A DNA stretch of 64,000 nucleotides from Rhizobium altiplani (GCF_001542405.1 NZ_LNCD01000070.1:1-64000), one strand, 5' to 3'. Counted from the stretch's first letter, positions 1-10,102 are shown. Notes: a model not told the origin generated them from the sequence alone. Translations and numbers: made by a program.

Positions 1-3000
1 TTCGTCAGCGTTGCCGTGAACACGTAGCTGGCAGTTGAGCCTTCGGTTACGGACGAGCCGGAAAGGTTGACCGTCGTCACGTCCGTGGTGTTCGAGACAT
101 TGAACGACACGTTCGCCGTCGAGGTATCGCCATCGCTATCCTTTACCGTAAAGGTGAAGCTTGCCGAGCCGGCATCCTTGTAGACGGTGTCGGAATGCGC
201 GGTGAACTGATAGTTTCCGTCAGCTGTTACCCGCAGCGTTCCCTGCGCCGTCGTGACGCCCTGCGACCAACCGTCATTTCCAAACGTCAGGTTGACGCCG
301 TTGATTTGAGAGACAGTGGCGCCATCGGTGCCCCGGGCGAAATCGAGCGTGCCTTCGGCGACCGAGCCTTCGACAACCGACCGCGCAACCATGTCGTGCG
401 CCACCGGACCGTCATCCTGGAACTGGACCGTCAGATCCACCTGCGATACGGCGCTGGTCCTGTCGCCGTCTGCGTCGGTCAGGGTTGCCTGGATGTGGAG
501 GCCACCGTCGACGACAACCTTTACGACGTCGTCATAGGCTGCCTGGCTGGAGCCGGCTTCGTTGTTATGGATCGGCTGGTACTGGGCGATCCAGACATGA
601 CCGTCGGCATCAACGTATACCTTGAAGATCTGGTTGGCGGCCGGATTGTTGCCCGTGTAGCCAATCAGCGTTCCGTCCGAGGCTGTCGTCATCTTGATCG
701 AGGTGCCGTCCAGCGTGGTCAGACCGGAATCCACGCCGCTGAAGGCGCTGGCGTCGGCCTTGGTGATGGCGAAGGACCAGGTACCGCTCTTGTCAGCGCC
801 GACGCTGCCGGTGAACAGAGCGTTCGGTCCGGAAAGCACGCTCGTCGCGGACTCGGCATAGCCGATGGCGTTGGCCATGTAGATCGCCGCCGGCGGGGTG
901 TTGGCGGTATCGTCGGCGGCGTTTGGACCCGACGCGGCAACTCCCGCGCTTTCATCGATGCTGACCGCCAACGTCTCATGGTGGGTAACGGTGGTATAGA
1001 CAGGCACTTGCTTCGAGTGCTCGACCTCCACAGTCACAGACGTCTCAATATTGGAAATGCCAAACTTGTCGCCGTGGTATGTCCTGTTAAAGCCGTAGTT
1101 CACGTCATCGTAATTGCTAACCTTGAGCACGTCGAAGGTGCCGTTTGCATTTGCCGCCTTGACGCTGATCACCGCGTTATCGGGAACCTTGGCCAGCACA
1201 TAGCCAGTCAGCGTATTGCCCTGATAGACCGCGTCGGCGCTAACCGCGTTCCCGTTGACCAGGAAGGTCAGCGCTACAAAGTTGCCGTTGTTGGTGGCAT
1301 TGATGAAGACTGCGGCGGTGTTGCTGTTACCAGTAACATCAACCTTGAACTGTGCCGACGAATGCGGATCCGCTGCCTGATTACTCTTCCCAGCATTGGT
1401 TACGAAGTTCATGGACAGAACTTCGCTGGGGCCGTCGATCCACGGGTTGGAGACGCCGATATTGTTGCTGCTAGTGTTGACCGTATCGCCATAGCCACCG
1501 CTCTTGGCCGTCAGCAGCAGGTCATGTCCGGCCGCGCTGCCGGTACCGACAAGCGTGCGCTCCGACTGATTGCCGCCCTTGAACGCGAACGTATCAGCGA
1601 CCACTTCCGTCGTGGTCCAGGTGTAGGTCGTCGTACCGGTCAGAACCTGTTCGGTCGTATCGTTCGAGGCGCGGGTCGTAAGGACCGGAATGTCGTCCAG
1701 CACGCTGACCTGAAGGCTGCCGGGTCCAAGATCGATGGTGTCGTTGTCGCCGTCGGTCGCGGTGACATAGTTGGAAAGGTCGAAGGTCAGCGTGTTTTCG
1801 CCGTTGCCCGTCGCGTGGTCGAGCTGCGCGATCAGCGTGAAGATGTAGGCGCCGTTCGCCCCGAGAACCAGGGTGAAGACAGGTTTGTCGTACGCCGCAT
1901 TATAGCCGACGCCACCACCTGCCTCGACATAACCGGTCAACGTCGAGCCATTCGACGACAGGTAGACCTGTTGCTCATGCGACGTAACGCCGGAAAGTTC
2001 GGCCGCGCTGACCGGCTTCAGGGCGAAGCCGCCATTGGGACCGGGACCGTCCGCGCCGAAATTGACCAGAGCCGACAGGATTCCCGTCGCCGTCAGGCGG
2101 TTGCTCGGCGTGCTAGTGTCGGTGTCGGCATGCTCGCCCGTGCGGTTGGCATCGGCATTCGCCCAGGTGAGGCCGTCTTCGTCGACTTTGGCTGTCACCG
2201 TCGCACTAGCGATCAGCTTCGGACCATCGTCGGCGAAAGTGATATTGCGACCGATCTCGATCGTGGCGCTGCTGCTCTTCGAGTCGCCGTCATAATCAAT
2301 AATCGTCGCCGTCGCCGTCAGCTTGATGAGATTGTCAGCAAGCGAGACCACCGTGCCGTCGCCGCCGTGATCGATAGCGTCGTACTGGGTCAGCGTGACC
2401 TTGCCGGTATCGTCCACCGTGACCTTAAAGATGGTGTTGCTCTGCCCGACACCCTGGAACGTGGAGGCGGTCGAGCCGTAGATCACTCCATTGCTCTGAT
2501 AGAGATAGATAGTTTGGTTATCGCTCTTGAGCCCGGAGGTGCCGCCCTGGGTCACCGAAAGCGCATATCTCGTGGCGAGATCGCCCGCGCCGTCCGCGCC
2601 GTAGCTGGAAACAGCGTTGAACACGCCGGCGAAGCTCTGGCTAGCCGTATCGTAATTGGCGCCAATGGTGTCGGCGTCCTGCGTGGCCAGCACAACGTTC
2701 GCCTCACCACTAGCGGTCAGCGTGATCGACGGGGTGTGGTCATCAAAGCTGATATTTCCGCCGAGATCGACCGTGGCGCTGCTGCTCTTGCTGTCATTGT
2801 CACCATCGGTGATCGTTGCGGTCGCCGTAAGCTTGACGAGATTGTCGGCGAGCGAGATCACCATGCCGTTGCCGCCATGATCGATCGCGTCGTACTGGGT
2901 CAACGTGACCTCACCAACGTTGTCCACGGTGATCTTGAAGATGGTGTTGGTCTGCCCGACCTTGTCGGACGAGGAAGCCGTCGAGCCGTAGACGGTGTCA

Positions 3001-6000
3001 CCGATCTTATAGAGATAGATCGTCTGCCCGTGGCTATCGAGCTTGGAGTCGACGCGGTTTTGGCTGTCCGGCTGGCCGGTCACCGAGAGCGCGTAGCTGG
3101 TGACGGTGCTTCCCGTGCCATCCGCGCCATAGCTGGAGACAGAATGGAACACGCCGGCGAAGTTCCGGCTGGCTGTGTCGTAATTGGCGCCGATGGTATC
3201 GGCGTCCCGTGTGGTCAGGGTGAGCGCGGCGTCGCTGCCCGCTGTCAGCGTGATCGACGGCGTATGGTCGTCGAATTTGATATTGCCGCCGAGATCGATC
3301 GAGGCGCTGCTGCTCGCCTTGTCGCCGTCATCGTCGGTGATCGTCGCCGTCGCCGTCAGCTTGACGAGATCGTTGGCGAGCGAGATGCTCGTATTATTGC
3401 CCTCGCCGAGATGATCGATGGCGCTGTACTGCGTCAGCGTCACTGTGCCGCCGCTGCTTACCTCGATCTTGAACACCGTGTTGCCAACGTTGATGTCGTT
3501 TGCCGAACCGGCGGTGGAACCGTAAACAACGCCGTTCTTCACAAACAGGTGGATCGCTTGGTCGTCATGCGACAGGCCGCTCAATCCGCCCTGAGCGCTC
3601 ACCGAAAGCGCGTAGCTGGTGACGATGTTGCCAACGCCGTCCGCGCCGTAGCTGGAAACGGCGGTGAACACGCCGGCGAAGCTCCGGCTGGCCGTATCGA
3701 AATTGTTTCCGATGGTGTCGGCGTCTTGCGTGGTCAGGTTGAGCGCGGCGTCGCTGCCCGCTGTCAGCGTGATCGACGGCGTGTCGTCGTCGAATCTGAT
3801 ATTGCAGCCGAGATCGATCGAAGCGCTATCGGTCGCCTTGTCGCCATCATGGTCGGTGATCGTCACGGTCGCCGTCAGCTTGACGAGGCCCTCGTCGAGC
3901 GAGATGACCGAGCCATTGCCGTTGCCGACATGATCGATTGCGTCGTACTGGGTCAGCGTGACCTTGCCAGTACCGTCCACGGAGATTGTGAAGATGGTGT
4001 TGCCCTGCCCGACGCTGTGGGACGAGGAGGCGGTTGAGCCAACAATTACACCATTGATCTCGTAGAAATAGATCGCATGGTCGTTGCTTTCGAGCCCGGA
4101 GTCGACGCGGTCGCCGAAGCCGCCACGATCCCAATCGTCATGGTCATCATGATGCGAATTGCCGCTGAGGCTGAGCGCATAGGTGGTGTTTGTAGTACCG
4201 GCGCCGTCCGCGCCATAGGAAGAGGTGATCTTGAACGCCCCGGAGAAATCGGCGCTCGCCGTGTCGGTACCGCCGACCCCGCTCCCGATCGTGTCGTGAT
4301 CCTGCGTCTCAAGGGTCGGTGCCTTCGACGCGGAGGCAGAGATCGCCGCCACCGGCACGTCGTCGATGACGCTGACGAGGAAGCTCTTGGCGTCCAACGT
4401 TACGCTGTCGTTGTCGAAATCGGTGTACTGGACCAGGCTTGACAGGTCGAGCTTCAGCACGCCCTCGCCATTGTTGCCGTAGCTGTGGTCGAGATTATCC
4501 TTGAGTTCGAATTTCCAGCTGCCGTTGTCATAGACGGTGAGAGTGAAGACGTCATGCGCGCCTTCGCCAGTGGTCCCGGCCGTGATGGTCTGATAGTGGC
4601 CGTTGGCGTCGGCGCCCTCCGCGACCGAGGTTACCGAAACGAGGCTGCCGCCCGACTTCACGCTCGCGCCGCCGTCGGTCTCGATGGCGTTGCCGACCAG
4701 CTCCGAGTTGAACGAGAAATGCCCGCCTTCGTCGGCGCCGGTGTTGACCAAGGTGGCGAGCGAATTCGCGCCGCTGCCGCTGACGACCGCGGTGGTATTG
4801 TCGTGGAAATGGCCGTGGTGGCTGATGTCGTCGTCCGTGGCCGAGCCCGAGCCGCCACTGGTATCCTCATTGCCGTTGAGCTGCTCTTCCTCGACCGTAC
4901 CCGAGACATGGGCGCGACCGGCCGTAGTCGGCGCGTCGTCGGTGATGGCGATTTTCAGGCCGCCGGTCAGCGGAATGCTGTCGCCATCGCCATCGGTCGC
5001 CTGGATCAGGCCGCCGAAGTCGATGGACAGGCTCCCATTGGTGGCGTCGGTGCCATGGTCGAGCTGATCGAAGAGCTTGAAGGTGTAGTCGCCGTCATTC
5101 GACAGGGTCAGCGTGAAGACGACGCGCGCCCCCTCACTCTCGCCCGCCGTCGCGGTGAGGACGCCGTTCGCGACGGTGTAACTCAGCGCGTCGCCATGCG
5201 AGGACAGCGCACCGAGGCTGCTTAAGTCGCCGGTGAAGGAAAAACCGCCCTTGCCGTCATTGCCAAAGTTCACGACGTTCGCGATCGAGCCGCTGACTGT
5301 CGCGGGGCCTGGCAGATTGTTAGAGGCATTGCCGGTATAGGAGCCGTCCGCGTTGCCGTCGTTCGGGCTCGTACCCTGCGAGAACGACGTCTTGATGTCG
5401 TCTTCGGCGACCGTGGCGCTCTGAAGTGCCTGCTGGTTGATGCTCGGGCTGTCGTCATCGACATTGACGCTGATCTTCCCGGATACGTGGTCGCCGTCGC
5501 CGTCATAGATGTCGAAGCCGAAGTTCAGTACGAGATTGTCCTCGGTGCCGGTTGCGGGGTGAGCGAGGGCGGCGTTGAGCGTAACCGAGTAGGTGCCGTC
5601 CGCATTGACCGTGACGACGATCGCGTTTTGGACGTGCAGGCTGCTCCAAGTCATGGAGCCGCCCTGCCCATTCGGCGTCCAGACCCCTTCGCCCAGTGCC
5701 TCTGCTGTACCCTTGCCGGTGTCGTCAATGTACATGACCGAAAGCTCAGCGTTGCCGAGGCCGGCGACGGATTCCAGGCCGGTGATTTGGATATGGCCGA
5801 GCCCATCCGAGCCCGCGTCGAAATCGATCGTGCCGAACGCGGTGGCCCCGTGACCGTCGTCACCTGTGCCGCCCTGGTTGCCAGCTTTGCCGACGTCCTC
5901 GTCGTCAAGGATGGCACTGTTGCCGGTCACCGACACATTGGCGAGGAACGTGCCGTAGTAGTCGGCGTGCCCGGTTTCCTTGAATTCCAGCGTGTTCGAT

Positions 6001-7697
6001 GCATTGCCGGCGCCGCCGACAATGGAGATGCTATAAGTCGTCATCTGTGCGGGCGGGTCGATTTCGAGCACGACGACGCCGCCGAAGGTGACGACCAGGT
6101 GCTTGCTGCCCGCCTGTGCCGCGCCGGCCTCGAATGTGAGGGTGTAGCTTTCGCCCTCTGCCAGTTTGAGCACCTGCGAGACCGCTACATCGCCCGGCGA
6201 TGCGTCGAGGTCGATCATGTATCCGTTCGTCGAGGAATGCATGCCGAGATAGCCGTCGCCGACGCGCTCAAGCTGCGGGGTACCCTCGGAACCGTCCGCC
6301 CAGGCGATATGCCAGTTGCCCGAGACACCGGTGCTGTTGACGCCGCTGTTCTCGTTCCAGGCATTGCCGTTGGAGGTGAAGCCGTCGAAGAAGAATGAGC
6401 CCGAATAGTCGCCGGCCAGTGCCGGGACCGAGATCAGAATTGGGCCATCGTCGCTGAAGCCAATTTTGTCGCCGATATCAACGGTTGCGTCGACTTTGTC
6501 GCCGTCGAAATCACTGACCGTGACCTTGGCGAGGACCTGGCCGGACTTGATGAAGTCGATCTCGTCTTGTGAGTTGCTATCGGCGTTGTAGATCGAGACA
6601 TACTGGACCATCGACAGCTGGCCAGTGACTGGATCGATCGCAAGGGCGAATGCGGCGGAATCAGCACTGGTGACCTCGCCGTTCTCGGCGTCATAACGAC
6701 CGACAATTAGGCCATTTTCCTCGAAGAAGTAGATTTCGTGGCCGCCCGTGGTCTTGAGGCCGGAATCGTGATTGTTGCCGGAGCCGAGTTCGAGCGACCA
6801 CTGGACCGCGTTCGTGGCGGCAGGACCATTGATGCCGAACTGGATATCGGCCTGCAGGAGGCCGGCGGTCGCGTATTGCGCCCCGTTCATATGCCCATCG
6901 GAGCCTTGATTGCTAACACCTTTGAACCGGTCCGCAACATCGGAGAGCGCCGTATCGTTGTCCGGGCTGGTCTGGATGCCTGCCGATTCATCGAGTACGA
7001 GCGTCGCGGCAAGGTTGCCGAGGTTGATGACGTGCAGGCTGACTGTCGGCGAACCGTCCGGGACCGCTGGCGATGTCGGTGGGGTTGCATCTTGGCCGTG
7101 CCTGCCGACTCCGCCGAAGAGGCGGCCGGGCTGACCATCCGGCTGGTCCGTGTTCTGCAGGAGGTCCGCTATCAGCGGTGGCAGATGGGGAGGCTGCTGG
7201 ATCGTGTCGAAGTTGCCGCCCGAGCTTGGGGAGCCGGAATGGGCCGAATAGGAGCCGTCGGGACCCGCCGCAACGTTGATGTTGTTCTGCTCGAGGGCAG
7301 CGATCACGGCCTGCTGCGGCAGCTCGACTTCGCCGAGCAGGAAGGTCGGCACGTGCAGGGCGCCGTTGACGATGACGATCTCCGTGCCGTCTGCTTGGAT
7401 GAGCACGAGATTGTTGCCTTCGACGCGGATGTCGTCGATCGATACGTCAGCCGGCAGGTGGGCGACGTTGTTCTGATCCGGAACGATTTCGGCCGGATGG
7501 GCGCTGGCAGCTGCCGTCTGGGGAGCCGCCGGCACGCGGTCGGTCTTCTCCGGCTGCTGGTTATTATCGGCCTGCGCGACCTCAACGCCCTGACGAGCGG
7601 AAGTCTCAATACTTGCGTCTTCATGAATGTCCTGGCGGAAGTCGTGCGAGACGTTTTCGCTTGCAGTAGCGGAAATGCGCGGATCTTCGATAGACAT
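1..7697 (-). CDS. Giant type I-secreted repeat protein (T1SS-143/DUF5801-like adhesin), 3' end outside window
   Basis: This frame stays open from an ATG at 7697 to the left edge, giving at least 2565 residues with no stop, so the gene is partial only because the window ends. The N-terminus (MSIEDPRISA) has no Sec signal. Residues about 85-125 (VSIDDIRVEGNNLVLIQADG) resemble the prefix domain of BapA-like surface proteins. Then follow many Ig/VCBS-like modules with DGDGD-type calcium sites and the motifs SYGADG and VTLTQYDAIDH, typical of the T1SS-143 repeat family. Such proteins usually leave through a type I ABC exporter using a C-terminal signal, which would lie outside the window, and act in attachment or biofilm formation. 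That role is inferred from the family. A GGGG ribosome-site candidate lies 10 nt before the ATG. Long plus-strand open frames over this region are antisense artefacts. Confidence 0.9.
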   Translation of the reverse strand, partial: MSIEDPRISATASENVSHDFRQDIHEDASIETSARQGVEVAQADNNQQPEKTDRVPAAPQTAAASAHPAEIVPDQNNVAHLPADVSIDDIRVEGNNLVLIQADGTEIVIVNGALHVPTFLLGEVELPQQAVIAALEQNNINVAAGPDGSYSAHSGSPSSGGNFDTIQQPPHLPPLIADLLQNTDQPDGQPGRLFGGVGRHGQDATPPTSPAVPDGSPTVSLHVINLGNLAATLVLDESAGIQTSPDNDTALSDVADRFKGVSNQGSDGHMNGAQYATAGLLQADIQFGINGPAATNAVQWSLELGSGNNHDSGLKTTGGHEIYFFEENGLIVGRYDAENGEVTSADSAAFALAIDPVTGQLSMVQYVSIYNADSNSQDEIDFIKSGQVLAKVTVSDFDGDKVDATVDIGDKIGFSDDGPILISVPALAGDYSGSFFFDGFTSNGNAWNENSGVNSTGVSGNWHIAWADGSEGTPQLERVGDGYLGMHSSTNGYMIDLDASPGDVAVSQVLKLAEGESYTLTFEAGAAQAGSKHLVVTFGGVVVLEIDPPAQMTTYSISIVGGAGNASNTLEFKETGHADYYGTFLANVSVTGNSAILDDEDVGKAGNQGGTGDDGHGATAFGTIDFDAGSDGLGHIQITGLESVAGLGNAELSVMYIDDTGKGTAEALGEGVWTPNGQGGSMTWSSLHVQNAIVVTVNADGTYSVTLNAALAHPATGTEDNLVLNFGFDIYDGDGDHVSGKISVNVDDDSPSINQQALQSATVAEDDIKTSFSQGTSPNDGNADGSYTGNASNNLPGPATVSGSIANVVNFGNDGKGGFSFTGDLSSLGALSSHGDALSYTVANGVLTATAGESEGARVVFTLTLSNDGDYTFKLFDQLDHGTDATNGSLSIDFGGLIQATDGDGDSIPLTGGLKIAITDDAPTTAGRAHVSGTVEEEQLNGNEDTSGGSGSATDDDISHHGHFHDNTTAVVSGSGANSLATLVNTGADEGGHFSFNSELVGNAIETDGGASVKSGGSLVSVTSVAEGADANGHYQTITAGTTGEGAHDVFTLTVYDNGSWKFELKDNLDHSYGNNGEGVLKLDLSSLVQYTDFDNDSVTLDAKSFLVSVIDDVPVAAISASASKAPTLETQDHDTIGSGVGGTDTASADFSGAFKITSSYGADGAGTTNTTYALSLSGNSHHDDHDDWDRGGFGDRVDSGLESNDHAIYFYEINGVIVGSTASSSHSVGQGNTIFTISVDGTGKVTLTQYDAIDHVGNGNGSVISLDEGLVKLTATVTITDHDGDKATDSASIDLGCNIRFDDDTPSITLTAGSDAALNLTTQDADTIGNNFDTASRSFAGVFTAVSSYGADGVGNIVTSYALSVSAQGGLSGLSHDDQAIHLFVKNGVVYGSTAGSANDINVGNTVFKIEVSSGGTVTLTQYSAIDHLGEGNNTSISLANDLVKLTATATITDDDGDKASSSASIDLGGNIKFDDHTPSITLTAGSDAALTLTTRDADTIGANYDTASRNFAGVFHSVSSYGADGTGSTVTSYALSVTGQPDSQNRVDSKLDSHGQTIYLYKIGDTVYGSTASSSDKVGQTNTIFKITVDNVGEVTLTQYDAIDHGGNGMVISLADNLVKLTATATITDGDNDSKSSSATVDLGGNISFDDHTPSITLTASGEANVVLATQDADTIGANYDTASQSFAGVFNAVSSYGADGAGDLATRYALSVTQGGTSGLKSDNQTIYLYQSNGVIYGSTASTFQGVGQSNTIFKVTVDDTGKVTLTQYDAIDHGGDGTVVSLADNLIKLTATATIIDYDGDSKSSSATIEIGRNITFADDGPKLIASATVTAKVDEDGLTWANADANRTGEHADTDTSTPSNRLTATGILSALVNFGADGPGPNGGFALKPVSAAELSGVTSHEQQVYLSSNGSTLTGYVEAGGGVGYNAAYDKPVFTLVLGANGAYIFTLIAQLDHATGNGENTLTFDLSNYVTATDGDNDTIDLGPGSLQVSVLDDIPVLTTRASNDTTEQVLTGTTTYTWTTTEVVADTFAFKGGNQSERTLVGTGSAAGHDLLLTAKSGGYGDTVNTSSNNIGVSNPWIDGPSEVLSMNFVTNAGKSNQAADPHSSAQFKVDVTGNSNTAAVFINATNNGNFVALTFLVNGNAVSADAVYQGNTLTGYVLAKVPDNAVISVKAANANGTFDVLKVSNYDDVNYGFNRTYHGDKFGISNIETSVTVEVEHSKQVPVYTTVTHHETLAVSIDESAGVAASGPNAADDTANTPPAAIYMANAIGYAESATSVLSGPNALFTGSVGADKSGTWSFAITKADASAFSGVDSGLTTLDGTSIKMTTASDGTLIGYTGNNPAANQIFKVYVDADGHVWIAQYQPIHNNEAGSSQAAYDDVVKVVVDGGLHIQATLTDADGDRTSAVSQVDLTVQFQDDGPVAHDMVARSVVEGSVAEGTLDFARGTDGATVSQINGVNLTFGNDGWSQGVTTAQGTLRVTADGNYQFTAHSDTVYKDAGSASFTFTVKDSDGDTSTANVSFNVSNTTDVTTVNLSGSSVTEGSTASYVFTATLT
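2230..4310 (-). repeat. Four tandem 173-176-residue repeat modules in the adhesin
   Basis: The block encoding DDxTPSITLTAGSDA starts again at 2716, 3244 and 3763, a period of 528 then 519 nt, and a diverged copy begins near 4310. Each unit carries SYGADG, a GxTVFKIxV strand, VTLTQYxAIDH and ITDxDGDK. The units cover roughly residues 1130-1822 of the adhesin. Their near identity in DNA makes them a likely site of copy-number change. Confidence 0.85.
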
Positions 7698-8033
7698 AAC
7701 AAAACAACCCCAATGAGAAACTGGGGCCAATCAATTACGCGGAAGAGCCAAAATCAATACTTGCAGCCGCTTCAGGCATAGCCGGTTATGCTTCCACCCA
7801 AAAATGTTTTAGGAAGAGTTAACGCGGCGGCCCCGAACCTCGCCGGAAACGCTAAAATTCTAATAAAATTAATGAAGTACAAACGCGCTCCGGCCGCGTA
7901 TCCCGGCTTCCTCGATTCTACGCTCACGCTGCCATCAGCGCTTTCCGCTAGACCTCCTGGACCCCTCAAACAGTTCAGCGCGAGACGGCGTCCGGCCATC
8001 TCGCGCTGAGTTGAAAATCGTCGTTTAGCGCGC
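7698..8033. other. Intergenic region upstream of the adhesin gene
   Basis: About 336 nt separate the adhesin start from the VOC gene stop. The part next to the adhesin (about 7780-7880) is relatively AT-rich and probably holds its promoter, but I could not pick out convincing -35/-10 boxes. A short inverted repeat, CCCCA/TGGGG at 7708-7712 and 7722-7726, could pair the ribosome-binding GGGG in the adhesin mRNA. The right part holds the terminator-like hairpin listed separately. No gene is visible. Confidence 0.5.
7975..8009 (-). terminator. Hairpin after the VOC gene
   Basis: TCAGCGCGAGA (7975-7985) and TCTCGCGCTGA (7999-8009) form a perfect 11-bp stem with a 13-nt loop, 24 nt beyond the stop of the VOC gene. 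The T-run after it on the minus strand is weak, so termination is likely but not certain. Confidence 0.55.
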
Positions 8034-8813
8034 TTATCGAGCGGGCGCGACGAGGCAGAAGAATGAACCCTGAGGATCGGCCGCCTGGATGATCCAGCTG
8101 CCGCCGGGCACTTCCATCGGGCCGTTCAGCACCGTGCCGCCACCCGCCTTGACGCGTTCGATAGCCGAATCGATGGCCGGCACATTGAAATAATAGGCCC
8201 ATGCCGGCATGGGAACGGTCGGCGGCTTGGTCATCATGCCGCCAATTTGCGTGCCGTGCTCCGCGAAGATGGTATAGGCGCCCATCTCCCCCATGTCGAA
8301 GTCATGATCCTTCGTCCAGCCGAAGACCTTCGAGTAGAATGCGAAGGCTTCGGCACCGTTGCCAGCATAGAGCTCGTGCCAGCCGATATGGCCGGGCGTA
8401 CCCATCGGCGGCGGCGGCGACGGATTGTCCCTTGGCAGCGGCGTCATGATGCAGATGACCGCCCCATGCGGATCGGCAACGACGGCAAAGCGTCCGACCG
8501 TCGGAATATCCGCCGGCTCGCGACGAACCGAGCCACCGTTGGCGGCAAAGTCCTTCGCCGACTTGTCGACATCATCGACCGCGACATAGCCCGTCCAGTT
8601 CGGCGGAATGCCTTTCCCTTCCAGCTCGGCGGGAAAGTCCATCAGGCCGGCGACGCCTGCGCCATTCGCTTCGAAGATCGTATAGGGCGGTAGGTCCTGG
8701 ATCGTCATGTCACTTGTCGTCCACCCGACAACCTTGCCGTAGAATTCGGCGGCGGCCTTGGGATCGGGGGTCATCAGTTCGCACCAGATGAATTTGCCGT
8801 GGGTTTCGGACAT
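8034..8813 (-). CDS. VOC family protein with two glyoxalase-like domains
   Basis: A 259-residue protein with two vicinal oxygen chelate domains, about residues 1-125 (GKFIWCELMTPDPKAAAEFYGKVVGW) and 135-259 (GHIGWHELYAGNGAEAFAFYSKVFGW). The second repeats the first in order and spacing, so each polypeptide may form a complete metal-binding fold. Relatives include glyoxalases, dioxygenases and antibiotic-binding proteins; the substrate cannot be told from sequence. The start at 8813 is preceded by GGAG at a good distance, and upstream in-frame Mets lack ribosome sites. It is the last gene of an apparent three-gene operon (DUF899, DUF1579, VOC) read away from a MarR regulator, which points to detoxification or stress defence. 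Confidence 0.85.
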   Translation of the reverse strand: MSETHGKFIWCELMTPDPKAAAEFYGKVVGWTTSDMTIQDLPPYTIFEANGAGVAGLMDFPAELEGKGIPPNWTGYVAVDDVDKSAKDFAANGGSVRREPADIPTVGRFAVVADPHGAVICIMTPLPRDNPSPPPPMGTPGHIGWHELYAGNGAEAFAFYSKVFGWTKDHDFDMGEMGAYTIFAEHGTQIGGMMTKPPTVPMPAWAYYFNVPAIDSAIERVKAGGGTVLNGPMEVPGGSWIIQAADPQGSFFCLVAPAR

Positions 8814-8872
8814 CGTGATCTCCATTTGGGTTTGGATTTTCGACGAACGGCAGCGCCGTCCGCAGACCGCAG

Positions 8873-9340
8873 CTATTGCTTGCGGGTATAGTGCGCTTCC
8901 ATGAACTGCTTCCAGGAACCGTCGGGCTGTCTGGCAGCAGAATTGAAAGTGCGGTGGTCGCGATCGTGGAAGATGATCTGCTCGCGATACTCGGCAAGCT
9001 TCCTTGCGTCGGCGAAATCGGGGCCGGTCGTATAGAGGCTCAAGGTCTTGCCGTCGTCGGAGAGCTCGCCTTCGTAGACCCACATGTGATCCATCATCGT
9101 GCCGATCCAGGTGCCGACGTATTTTCCCTTGTCGGCGCTGTAGCCGAGAGTGAGTACCGTCGTTGCCGCGCTACCGCCCGGCATGGTGCCGGAGCCTTCG
9201 GCGACGAACCAGATGCCATGAAGCGACCGCACGATCTCCGTCCACGGTTCCTGTCCGGTCATCTCGGGTGCCGTCACGTCCCATACGCCAACGAGGTCTT
9301 CCAGGAACTCGTGCTCCTTCAGAACTTTTGCTTGCTGCAT
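8873..9340 (-). CDS. DUF1579 family protein
   Basis: A 155-residue protein beginning MQQAKVLKEHEFLEDLVGVWDV, with the pattern LVGxWDVT...GIWFVAEGSG...LGYSADKGKYVGTWIGTMMDHMWVYEGELS of the DUF1579 family, predicted to be lipocalin-like small beta-barrels. There is no signal peptide, so it should be cytoplasmic. The family is often found beside VOC and DUF899 genes, as here, but its activity is not established. The start has a GGGAGAAGG site. It lies 33 nt after the DUF899 gene and 59 nt before the VOC gene, consistent with one transcript. Confidence 0.8.
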   Translation of the reverse strand: MQQAKVLKEHEFLEDLVGVWDVTAPEMTGQEPWTEIVRSLHGIWFVAEGSGTMPGGSAATTVLTLGYSADKGKYVGTWIGTMMDHMWVYEGELSDDGKTLSLYTTGPDFADARKLAEYREQIIFHDRDHRTFNSAARQPDGSWKQFMEAHYTRKQ

Positions 9341-9373
9341 CGTCCTTCTCCCTTGGGATGATGGTCGCAGATA

Positions 9374-10102
9374 TCAGTGACAGCAGGACGGCGCGCTCTT
9401 GGCCGGCTCGTATTCGTCGTGACGCTTGACGAAATCCATGGTCGCGTCTTCGTTACGTCCCTTCGGCGCGCGATCGAGGATCATCAAGGTGCCGACCGCT
9501 TCTTCGAGGCCGCGGGCGTAGCTCGAGTAGGTATGGAAGACTTCGCCTGCGTCGTTCTTGTAGAATACGCTGAGACCGGGAAGCTCGTCATTGGCGTTGG
9601 CCGGATCAATCGCCTCGAAGTTGTAGAAGACCTTGTCCTTCGCCAGATCGTCCGGGCTGAAGGACACGTGGTAATCGAAGTTGAAGCTGTTATCGAAGGA
9701 TGAGACCCAGGGGAATTTCCACCCCATGCGCCTCTTGTAAGCCTCGATCTTTGCGAGCGGCGCGCGCGAAACCGCGACCCAGGTGACATCATGGTTGTTG
9801 AGATGCGGCAGCGTTCCGTCGACATGATCGGACAGGAACGAGCATCCGGGGCAACCGGCTTCCCAATCAGGCCCAAGCATGAAGTGATAAATCAGGAGCT
9901 GGCTGCGGCCGTCGAAAAGCTCGGCAAGGCTTTTCTTGCCCTGCGGCGTATCGAAAACATAGTTCCTCTCGACCTTGACCCAGGGCAAAGCCATACGCTC
10001 GGCGTTGACCCTGTCTCTCAGATGCGTTGCTTCCTTCTCCTTGAGAAGCAGCGCGCGGCGGGCTTCCAGCCATTCTTCACGGGAAACGACTTGGTTCTGC
10101 AT
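9374..10102 (-). CDS. DUF899 thioredoxin-like protein
   Basis: A 242-residue member of the DUF899 family, which has a thioredoxin/peroxiredoxin-like fold. It shows WLEARRALLLKEKEATHLRDRV at the N-terminus, LIYHFMLGPDWEAGCPGCSF with a CPGC pair (Cys84, Cys87) where the thioredoxin active site would be, and the characteristic WVSSFDNSFNFDY segment. The C-terminus ends SCCH, a possible metal or redox site. The start at 10102 is chosen because the family begins close to this Met; the longer frame runs into the regulator promoter. It is the first gene of the operon and lies opposite the MarR gene. A redox role is likely, but the substrate is unknown. Confidence 0.85.
   Translation of the reverse strand: MQNQVVSREEWLEARRALLLKEKEATHLRDRVNAERMALPWVKVERNYVFDTPQGKKSLAELFDGRSQLLIYHFMLGPDWEAGCPGCSFLSDHVDGTLPHLNNHDVTWVAVSRAPLAKIEAYKRRMGWKFPWVSSFDNSFNFDYHVSFSPDDLAKDKVFYNFEAIDPANANDELPGLSVFYKNDAGEVFHTYSSYARGLEEAVGTLMILDRAPKGRNEDATMDFVKRHDEYEPAKSAPSCCH

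Noticed and set aside
195..4037. Very long plus-strand open frame (1280 codons) over the adhesin gene
   Set aside because: It is antisense to a fully open minus-strand frame with clear T1SS-143 repeats and start signals. Its protein is low-complexity, rich in Arg and Val, with no family traits, as expected from the high GC and codon use of the real gene.
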